6,223 bases of DNA. Origin: Micrococcaceae bacterium. Its GTDB lineage: Bacteria > Actinomycetota > Actinomycetes > Actinomycetales > Micrococcaceae. The stretch spans positions 6,256-12,478 of the forward strand of contig DNHA01000065.1 of NCBI GenBank assembly GCA_003486025.1, written 5' to 3'. The notes under the pieces were generated by a model. That model did not search any database. It worked only from the letters and a program-made list of their open reading frames with translations, and was not told the origin of the DNA. Positions 1 through 5,088 of this stretch are shown here, one piece after another; the first letter of the stretch is position 1; the number at the start of each line of letters is the position of its first letter. The position numbers and the translations under genes were made by a program.

Positions 1-500
1 TGACGCCTCTCAAAGCGATCCAGCAGTTGCTGGAATGCGTTCCCATGCCCCTGGCCGGGCGTTGCCAAATGCGCAAGCTCGTGGACCAACACATAATCTT
101 GAATCCAAATCGGCACATACTTCAGCTTCGCCGATAACCGAATGCTGCGGTGGTAAGGCGTAGCCGAACCCCAACGCTTGTTCTGGTTATTGACCCACCG
201 TACCGATGACGGATTAGCGATTCCGCCCAGATACTTTGCATCGAGGGCTTTGGCCCGATCCATCAAGGAGTCTTCGGTGGATAACGCACTCTCGCGGCTT
301 TTGCGCTGCCTATACTTCTTGAGCATCTCTTCGACAAACACTCGCTCGGTACTTTCGTTGAGTGCCGCTGGCACCTGCACTACGAGCCGATTATCCCGCC
401 ATTGCGAGGAAATGGTTTTTTTGCGCTTATTTGAACGTACGATACGGACAGGAATGTCATCAGCCGCGATAAATTCTACGGTCTGCGGGAAATTCGGCAT
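1..500 (-). CDS. YgjP/DUF45 (M48-like) metallopeptidase-type protein, C-terminus cut by window edge
   Basis: 166 residues are visible from an ATG at 500-498; the frame is still open at base 1, so the C-terminus is missing. The N-terminal part (about residues 16-45) is a basic beta-rich segment with RKKT, as in YgjP-like proteins. Residues 109-114 read RWGSAT, matching the family's RWGS motif, followed by the segment leading into the zinc-binding HELAH at 140-144 (bases 69-83). A further His at 152 (PGQGHGNAF) is the likely third metal ligand. Known of the family: HExxH zinc-dependent putative hydrolases, cytoplasmic, substrate unknown. No signal peptide or membrane segment is visible. The start is supported by GGAGG six bases upstream. 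The gene lies 110 bp downstream of uvrD2 on the same strand, so it may share that transcript or have its own promoter. Family assignment is strong; the biological role is unknown. Confidence 0.88.
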   Translation of the reverse strand, partial: MPNFPQTVEFIAADDIPVRIVRSNKRKKTISSQWRDNRLVVQVPAALNESTERVFVEEMLKKYRQRKSRESALSTEDSLMDRAKALDAKYLGGIANPSSVRWVNNQNKRWGSATPYHRSIRLSAKLKYVPIWIQDYVLVHELAHLATPGQGHGNAFQQLLDRFERR

Positions 501-506
501 CGTGCG

Positions 507-511
507 CCTCC
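507..511 (-). promoter_or_regulatory. Ribosome binding site of the DUF45 gene
   Basis: GGAGG on the minus strand, six bases before the ATG at 500-498. It fixes the start of the metallopeptidase-like gene. Confidence 0.75.
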
Positions 512-560
512 ACTTCTATCCTTCGTACATGCACGGGGTTGCTTGGTTATCCAATGAGCT

Positions 561-612
561 TAGATAACTGGCTCACCGCGCAGTATCCATGCCTCGCCAA
601 CTGTAGATAACT
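561..612. repeat. Pair of 9-bp direct repeats TAGATAACT, with a nearby inverted GTTATC
   Basis: TAGATAACT occurs at 561-569 and again at 604-612, where it overlaps the uvrD2 stop codon (613-611); the copies are 43 bp apart. GTTATC at 546-551 is the inverse of GATAAC at 563-568, giving a 6-bp dyad with an 11-base spacer. All three words lie in the 110-bp gap between uvrD2 and the DUF45 gene. This could be a small operator cluster or chance; no known regulator site is recognised. Confidence 0.35.
582..610 (-). promoter_or_regulatory. Weak candidate promoter for the DUF45 gene
   Basis: On the minus strand GATACT (587-582; four of six matches to TATAAT) is preceded at 17 bp by TTATCT (610-605; three of six matches to TTGACA). 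Transcription would start near 575, giving a leader of about 75 bases. Both boxes are poor, and read-through from uvrD2 is an equally good explanation. Confidence 0.22.
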
Positions 613-2734
613 AACCCGCCTGCTCGGCCAAGACAGCCAGCATGGCTTCTCCGTAGCGTTCGAGCTTGCTACGTCCCACCCCTGAGATCTTGGCCAATTG
701 CGGAAGCGTAGAGGGCCGATGTTCGGCAATGGCCATCAGCGTTGCATCGGTGAATATGACGAATGCAGGTACTGAATTGCTCTGCGCCACTGTGGCCCTC
801 CAACTGCGCAATGACTCAAAAAGCGCTTCGTCGTATGCGGCCGGGCAGGATGAACAGCGTTTGAGCTTTCGCTCTTTAGCCGTGGTCAAGAAGGACCCAC
901 AACCGGCGCACACCAACGGAGTCAGCTTCTGTGGCTTGCGGCGTACCGGAGCTTGCTGTCGGCTGCTTGCCTGGCGTACTGATTTGATTCCATCTAAGAA
1001 TCTGGACGGGTAGCGGTGCGCTCTTCCGCCGGGCGTGCGAGCCAAAGACCATGAAAGATACAGATGGATTCTTGCTCTGGTGATTCCGACATACAGAAGC
1101 CGACGTTCTTCGTCATATCCAGCTTGGTCCTTGGCATAGGTAATTGGAACAAGCCCATCGCTCAGCCCCGCCAGGAACACTACGTCCCATTCCAGCCCTT
1201 TGGCTGCGTGGAATGACGCTAAGGTGACACCATCCAAGGTGGGCGCGTGCTGCGTGGCAGCGCGATCTTCAAGTTCTTTTACTACATCGCGCAAGGTCAC
1301 TTGATCACTTTGTGTTCCCCTGCTGGCGACCAAATCATCTGCTAGGCGTACCAAGGCTGAGAGTGATTCCCAGCGTTGACGCACAGCGCCAGTACTGCCT
1401 GTTGGTGCCTCTGGTGCATAACCGTGGGAAGCGAGCACATCGCGCACCAACTGTGAAACAGGCTGGTCCCCGGCGACGTTCAACGCAGCACGAAGCGCGA
1501 GCATGCCTTCTTTGACTTCTCTTCTCGAAAAGAAACGTTCGGCGCCTCGCATCACGTAGGAAATTCCACGGGCAGTCAGCGCCTGCTCAAATGCCTGGGA
1601 CTGTCCGTTAGTACGATAAAGGACCGCGATTTCAGAAACATCTTGACCATTTTTGAGCAGTGCTTTGATCCGCTGGGCCACTTCGGCGGCTTCTTGTTCG
1701 TCGTCTGCGGCCTCAAAAAATTCTGGGCTTGGACCATGCTCACGCTGCGCGATAAGTTCAAGTGGTTCGGGCCAGGTCACCGTCGGATCCGGCATTGAGG
1801 TTTCAATCCGACGAGTGGAAAGTACCTTATTGGCCAAGTTGACCACTTCGGGCGTGGATCGGTAATCTCGCACGAGTTTGACGACCGTCGCCTCCGGGTA
1901 TTTTGCACCGAAGTTCAGCAGATAATCCGGTTTCGCCCCGGTAAACGAATAAATAGTCTGGGATGCGTCACCAACGACACATAATTCGTCACGCCCACCG
2001 AGCCACAGATCAAGGAGCCGCTGCTGCAAGGGCGAAACGTCCTGGTACTCGTCCACGACGAAGTGCCGATACTGCGACCGAACATTTGCCGCGACTTTTT
2101 CGTTGTCTTCCAAAATTGCACTAGTCAATAGCAGAACATCTTCAAAGTCGATCACGCTGCGGTCGTCTTTGAGCTCCTCATAAGTCTGGAAAATCCGAGC
2201 CATGCTAACTGCTTCCAGCCCATTGGGCAGATCCCGGCTGGAAGCGACTTTGGCGTAACTCTCCGGAGAATGCATCGAGACCTTGGCCCACTCAATTTCT
2301 GAGGCCAGATCACGCACCATCGCACGGTCACTTGAAATTCTCAGCCGGCGAGCAGATTCGGCGATGAGCGGTGCCTTGTGCTCCACCAGGTTAGGCAAGG
2401 TTCCACCAATTGACTGCGGCCAGAAGTATTGCAACTGGCGTAGCGCGGCCGCGTGGAAGGTCCGAGTTTGAACTCCGGGAGCGCCCAGAAGACGAAGCCG
2501 CGTTCGCATTTCTGAGGCAGCCCGCGTCGTGAAGGTCAACGCCAAGACGCTGGTGGGGTTGTAAACACCAGTATGCACTCCATGCGCGATCCTGTGCGTA
2601 ATCGCTCGGGTCTTACCCGTGCCGGCCCCGGCAAGGATACAAAGCGGGCCGCGAAGAGTTTCTGCTGCAAGACGCTGTTCCACATCAAGACCAGAAAGAA
2701 GATCCGGGGCCTGAAAGTTTTCTTGCTCGCTCAC
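611..2734 (-). CDS. uvrD2: ATP-dependent DNA helicase UvrD2 (SF1A, with tetracysteine and HRDC domain)
   Basis: 707-residue superfamily 1A 3'-5' DNA helicase of the actinobacterial UvrD2 type. Motifs in order (numbered from the GTG start): Walker A GAGTGKT 36-42; DEYQD (motif II) 228-232; GDASQTIYSFTGA (motif III) 255-267; RDYRST (motif IV) about 289-294; TLASFHAAKGLEWD (motif V) 504-517; EERRLLYVGITRAR (motif VI) 542-555. A CxxC-14-CxxC tetracysteine follows (C609, C612, C627, C630), then an HRDC domain (about 654-704). This layout is that of mycobacterial UvrD2, where the tetracysteine links the motor to the HRDC domain. The open frame extends to a TTG at 2770, which has no Shine-Dalgarno. 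GTG at 2734 has GGAGG ten bases upstream and overlaps the nudC stop as GTGA, so it is preferred. It ends at TAG 613-611. All catalytic residues are present; acts on chromosomal DNA in repair and replication. Confidence 0.96.
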   Translation of the reverse strand: MSEQENFQAPDLLSGLDVEQRLAAETLRGPLCILAGAGTGKTRAITHRIAHGVHTGVYNPTSVLALTFTTRAASEMRTRLRLLGAPGVQTRTFHAAALRQLQYFWPQSIGGTLPNLVEHKAPLIAESARRLRISSDRAMVRDLASEIEWAKVSMHSPESYAKVASSRDLPNGLEAVSMARIFQTYEELKDDRSVIDFEDVLLLTSAILEDNEKVAANVRSQYRHFVVDEYQDVSPLQQRLLDLWLGGRDELCVVGDASQTIYSFTGAKPDYLLNFGAKYPEATVVKLVRDYRSTPEVVNLANKVLSTRRIETSMPDPTVTWPEPLELIAQREHGPSPEFFEAADDEQEAAEVAQRIKALLKNGQDVSEIAVLYRTNGQSQAFEQALTARGISYVMRGAERFFSRREVKEGMLALRAALNVAGDQPVSQLVRDVLASHGYAPEAPTGSTGAVRQRWESLSALVRLADDLVASRGTQSDQVTLRDVVKELEDRAATQHAPTLDGVTLASFHAAKGLEWDVVFLAGLSDGLVPITYAKDQAGYDEERRLLYVGITRARIHLYLSWSLARTPGGRAHRYPSRFLDGIKSVRQASSRQQAPVRRKPQKLTPLVCAGCGSFLTTAKERKLKRCSSCPAAYDEALFESLRSWRATVAQSNSVPAFVIFTDATLMAIAEHRPSTLPQLAKISGVGRSKLERYGEAMLAVLAEQAG

Positions 2735-3660
2735 TTGTTTGGGGCCTCCGGAAGGGGTTCTCCGTACCAATTACGGATTAATGCATGTGAAATAGACACT
2801 CCGCGGGGAATTTGCAGGCTTCCGGCGCGTAATTCGGCTCCGAGCTCTTCTCTCGTAAACCAACGCAGGTCAAGAATTTCTGCACCATCGGGAATGAGCG
2901 TCGTGCTCAGCGCTTCCCCGGTAAAGCCAAGCATCAACGAGCGCGGCAAGGGCCAAGGCTGGGAACCGAGGTAGGCCACGTCACCGACGCGCACTCCTGA
3001 CTCCTCAAAGATTTCACGGCGTACCGCCGATTCCAATGACTCCCCTGCCTCAACAAAACCGGCAAGAACCGAATACATCTTGGATTTAAAAGTGCTGTTG
3101 GCACCGAGCAGCAACCGGTCCTCGGAATCGATGATGGCCGCGATAATGGCCGGGTCGGTCCGCGGGAAGAGCTCATGATTATTAGTGACGCAGCGCTGCA
3201 CCCAACCTGAGGTTGACGCGCGAAGTTCGGAACCGCAGCGTGGGCAGAATACTTCATTGCGCCGCCAATTTGTGATCGCTTGGGCTTCAACAAATAGTTC
3301 GGCTTGTGCTTCGCTGAGGGAACTGAAAGCCTCGCGAAGCGTAATCCATGAAACATCGGCAACATTCGTCAGCACCGACTCATCAACGATGGCCAACACA
3401 TACGGGTGCTGCTGATCGCGTCCCAGGTAAACGAACTGCTCGGTTCCAGAACTTTGATATTCCGGACCAGGCGTAAACATCAACGATTCACCTCGAAGGG
3501 CGGCTCCGCGCGCAGATATCAGCATGACCCGGCTCAGCGGGTTGGCCATAACTGTCGGTAAGAGGTCCGGTTGATCGTGTTCGGTAACCGGACGCTCATA
3601 CACCGATCGTGCAAAGCTCAATGAGGTAAGCGGTAAACGATATTTTTCTGCCAAAGACAT
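2731..3660 (-). CDS. nudC: NAD(+)/NADH pyrophosphatase (Nudix hydrolase, NudC type)
   Basis: 309 residues, the usual size for NudC. It has an N-terminal NudC domain (about 1-130), a zinc ribbon with C139, C142 and C157, then a Nudix domain. The Nudix box spans 201-223 with all consensus residues: G201, E207, R215-E216, E219-E220, G222. The diagnostic NudC array SQPWPLPRS follows at 233-241. Known of the family: hydrolyses NAD(H) to NMN(H) plus AMP with divalent metal, removes NAD caps from RNA in E. coli, and in M. tuberculosis (Rv3199c) cleaves NAD adducts of isoniazid. Odd point: the fourth zinc ligand, a Cys two residues after the third in E. coli, is absent; H162 is the nearest candidate (see findings). 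Start is ATG 3660-3658. It is first in a coupled pair with uvrD2 and diverges from the kinase-fold gene. No good Shine-Dalgarno is present, so translation may be leaderless. Confidence 0.96.
   Translation of the reverse strand: MSLAEKYRLPLTSLSFARSVYERPVTEHDQPDLLPTVMANPLSRVMLISARGAALRGESLMFTPGPEYQSSGTEQFVYLGRDQQHPYVLAIVDESVLTNVADVSWITLREAFSSLSEAQAELFVEAQAITNWRRNEVFCPRCGSELRASTSGWVQRCVTNNHELFPRTDPAIIAAIIDSEDRLLLGANSTFKSKMYSVLAGFVEAGESLESAVRREIFEESGVRVGDVAYLGSQPWPLPRSLMLGFTGEALSTTLIPDGAEILDLRWFTREELGAELRAGSLQIPRGVSISHALIRNWYGEPLPEAPNK
2745..2749 (-). promoter_or_regulatory. Ribosome binding site of uvrD2, inside the nudC coding end
   Basis: GGAGG on the minus strand, ten bases before the GTG at 2734-2732. 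The GTG overlaps the nudC TGA (2733-2731) as GTGA, the classic arrangement for translational coupling. It decides for GTG 2734 over the longer frame starting at TTG 2770. Confidence 0.65.
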
Positions 3661-3666
3661 ACCTCT

Positions 3667-3672
3667 AACCTA
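3667..3672 (-). promoter_or_regulatory. Candidate -10 element for a leaderless nudC transcript
   Basis: TAGGTT (TAnnnT pattern) on the minus strand ends six bases before the nudC ATG, so transcription would start at or next to the A of the ATG. The only SD-like string, AGAGG, lies a single base from the ATG, too close for normal use. No convincing -35 is seen at 16-18 bp. Leaderless genes are common in actinobacteria; this remains an inference. Confidence 0.35.
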
Positions 3673-3720
3673 GTGCAATTCGCTGAGCAACAGCTTGGTT
3701 TGGAGCGCCTGTGGAAACAA

Positions 3721-3726
3721 TTGACA
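3721..3726 (+). promoter_or_regulatory. Consensus -35 hexamer TTGACA in the divergent intergenic region
   Basis: A perfect TTGACA, followed immediately by the 8-8-8 dyad at 3732-3755. No good -10 stands 16-18 bp downstream; the best is CACGAT (3746-3751) at 19 bp. The opposite strand reads TTGTCA at 3727-3722, so the element could equally serve nudC, but its -10 partner there is also weak. Confidence 0.28.
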
Positions 3727-3731
3727 ATGAT

Positions 3732-3755
3732 CTCAATCGCATCTGCACGATTGAG
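3732..3755. promoter_or_regulatory. Perfect 8-bp dyad (operator-like) between nudC and the kinase-fold gene
   Basis: CTCAATCG (3732-3739) and CGATTGAG (3748-3755) form a perfect inverted repeat with an 8-base spacer, 24 bp in all. It lies five bases after TTGACA, where an RNA polymerase -10 region would fall, 72 bp upstream of nudC and about 70 bp upstream of the preferred kinase-gene start. The size and symmetry suit a dimeric repressor operator. It is not the actinobacterial LexA box (TCGAAC-N4-GTTCGA), and I do not recognise the regulator. Confidence 0.5.
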
Positions 3756-3793
3756 CGCCGAAACAAGCAATCTTCCGTGCGTCATTCACGAAA

Positions 3794-3799
3794 GATACT
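3794..3799 (+). promoter_or_regulatory. Weak candidate -10 element for the kinase-fold gene
   Basis: GATACT (four of six matches to TATAAT) would give a transcription start near 3806 and a leader of about 19 bases before GTG 3825. No good -35 is seen at 16-18 bp upstream. Confidence 0.25.
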
Positions 3800-3824
3800 G
3801 CCAATCTCGCATACGGTGGAGGGT

Positions 3825-5087
3825 GTGAAACGCTCTGCCATGGAACTCGCCGCAATTGCCACCGCCGCCGTACCGGGATTGACCCCGGTCGGGTTCGCCG
3901 CGTTGTCCGATGATGCAGAAGACTTCGATTCAGCACTCATCGTGGACGCTCAAAAACACCGCTGGCGTGTACGCTCTCCGCGGCACGATGAAGCAAGTAT
4001 GCGCTTGGAAGCCGAACTGTCAGCCTTACGCGCATTCTCAGCGAAGGTCCGGGCGGCTTTGCCGTTCTCGCTTCCTTCGGTGGCTGGCACCGTTCGCCAA
4101 GGACCATTGCGTACCTTCGTCTACAAAGATTTGCCCGGACGTGTCCCGACCCTCGAAGAATTGGTCGAGGAAGGAAGCAAACTTGCGGTGGCATTGGGCC
4201 AGTGCATGGCCGCGATTCACCAGATTCCCGACGAATCCGTTGAGGTTGCTGGCTTGCCAACCTACACCGCCGATGAGGTGCGCCAGCGGAAACTCAACGA
4301 GCTGGATACCGCGGCCGCTACCGGTCGGGTACCTAGCGGTTTGCTTCGCCGCTGGGAACATGCCATGGAAGATGTCTCTCTTTGGCGTTTTAACGCCACC
4401 GTAGTTCATGGTGACTTTGACGAAGAGCAGCTTCAGGTTTCACATTCGAGCATTACCGCGGTCAAGGGCTGGACAGACCTGCATGTGGGAGATCCTGCCG
4501 ACGACTTTGCCTGGCTTTCAGCCATCGATGATCATGGCTTTAGCGAACGCGTCTTTGCCGCGTATGTTGAGGCGCGCGGTAAATCCGCTGACCCGCATAT
4601 TATGCGCCGTGCCGCTTTGGCCGCAGAGTTCGCACTGGCACAGTGGCTGGTGAAATCATTGGACAGCAAAGACGCAGAACGTATCGCCGATGCCGAAGAG
4701 ATGCTGCAGGAATTGGATACCAACATTGCCGAGTATGGCGGACAGCCGCTGTCGGTGGTCGAAGCCCCACGTCCATTGGCCGCCCCTGCCCCGGTGCTGG
4801 CACCGGAAGTTCCAAGCGAGCCGAAGAAGACCACCGCCGCCTCAATCAACACTTCGAAGGTCACCCAGCTTGCGGTTGATGATGATCTAGAGCCTCGGCC
4901 ATTACCTCAGCCTGCCACTGCTTCGGACAAACCGGCACCGCAAAAGCCGGCAGGTCAGGACCAGGTGCAACAAACCAGCGACGAGCCCGTGGCGAACGCA
5001 GAATCCTCTGATAAAACGCCTGAACCTGTAGCAGCTGTTAAATCCGAGGACTCGGTGCCTGCGAAGGACACCGAGTCAAAGGAATGA
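3825..5087 (+). CDS. APH-fold phosphotransferase-like protein, possible pseudokinase, with disordered C-terminal tail
   Basis: 420 residues from GTG 3825. Residues about 5-300 form an aminoglycoside/macrolide phosphotransferase (APH) fold: a small N-lobe with WRVRSPR at 47-53, a helix with LEAELSALRAF, hinge-like TFVYKDLPG, then the catalytic loop HGD at 195-197 and GDPADD at 222-227. The Mg-binding Asn expected five residues after the HGD Asp is Gln (Q202). The metal-binding Asp expected in the ID-W segment is Gly (G215, in VKGWTDL). Residues about 307-420 are a low-complexity tail rich in Pro, Ala, Lys, Asp and Glu, ending at TGA 5085-5087. Substrate unknown; cytoplasmic, with no signal or membrane segment. 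The frame opens upstream to GTG 3711, which has a fair GGAG five bases before it. I prefer 3825 because the N-terminus then matches how I recall related proteins beginning, and the extra 38 codons look non-coding and carry the dyad. GGAGG stands only two bases from GTG 3825, so the start is uncertain. An antibiotic-resistance role is unlikely. Confidence 0.85.
   Translation: MKRSAMELAAIATAAVPGLTPVGFAALSDDAEDFDSALIVDAQKHRWRVRSPRHDEASMRLEAELSALRAFSAKVRAALPFSLPSVAGTVRQGPLRTFVYKDLPGRVPTLEELVEEGSKLAVALGQCMAAIHQIPDESVEVAGLPTYTADEVRQRKLNELDTAAATGRVPSGLLRRWEHAMEDVSLWRFNATVVHGDFDEEQLQVSHSSITAVKGWTDLHVGDPADDFAWLSAIDDHGFSERVFAAYVEARGKSADPHIMRRAALAAEFALAQWLVKSLDSKDAERIADAEEMLQELDTNIAEYGGQPLSVVEAPRPLAAPAPVLAPEVPSEPKKTTAASINTSKVTQLAVDDDLEPRPLPQPATASDKPAPQKPAGQDQVQQTSDEPVANAESSDKTPEPVAAVKSEDSVPAKDTESKE
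5049..5077 (-). terminator. Hairpin just past the adnB stop, inside the 3' end of the kinase-fold gene
   Basis: GACTCGGTG (5049-5057) and CACCGAGTC (5069-5077) are perfect 9-bp arms around an 11-base loop. On the minus strand the stem begins 11 bases after the adnB stop codon (5091-5089), the usual place for an intrinsic terminator. It is followed there only by CTCGGATTT, not a strong U-tract, as in many actinobacterial terminators. On the plus strand it lies within the last codons of the kinase-fold gene with no T-run after it, so it is less likely to act in that direction. Confidence 0.45.
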
Positions 5088-5088
5088 A

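Noticed and set aside
416..422. Run of seven A on the minus strand, early in the DUF45 gene (possible slippage or phase variation)
   Set aside because: It encodes the family's basic RKKT segment, is short, and no alternative frame of interest follows; an ordinary consequence of Lys-Lys codons.
2573..2974. Plus-strand open frame spanning the nudC/uvrD2 junction
   Set aside because: Antisense to two well-supported genes, with no recognisable domain or ribosome binding site.
3661..3824. SOS (LexA) box expected from the repair-gene context
   Set aside because: No match to the actinobacterial TCGAAC-N4-GTTCGA pattern; the dyad present here is a different sequence.
3910..4404. Long overlapping open frame of 164 codons on the plus strand
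   Set aside because: Lies entirely inside the kinase-fold gene in another frame, has no ribosome binding site, and its Trp/Pro/Arg-rich product resembles no protein family.
4791..4806. Inverted repeat CCGGTGC-TG-GCACCGG in the kinase-fold gene
   Set aside because: Lies in low-complexity Pro/Ala/Glu codons in mid-gene, has a two-base loop and no T-run; most likely a by-product of composition.
4038..4864. Antisense open frames opposite the kinase-fold gene
   Set aside because: Shadows of a GC-rich coding frame; no start signals, domains or plausible composition.
3825..5087. Macrolide or aminoglycoside resistance gene
   Set aside because: Although of the same fold, the metal-binding Asn and Asp are replaced, the gene sits in a conserved repair neighbourhood, and no mobile-element hallmarks are nearby.
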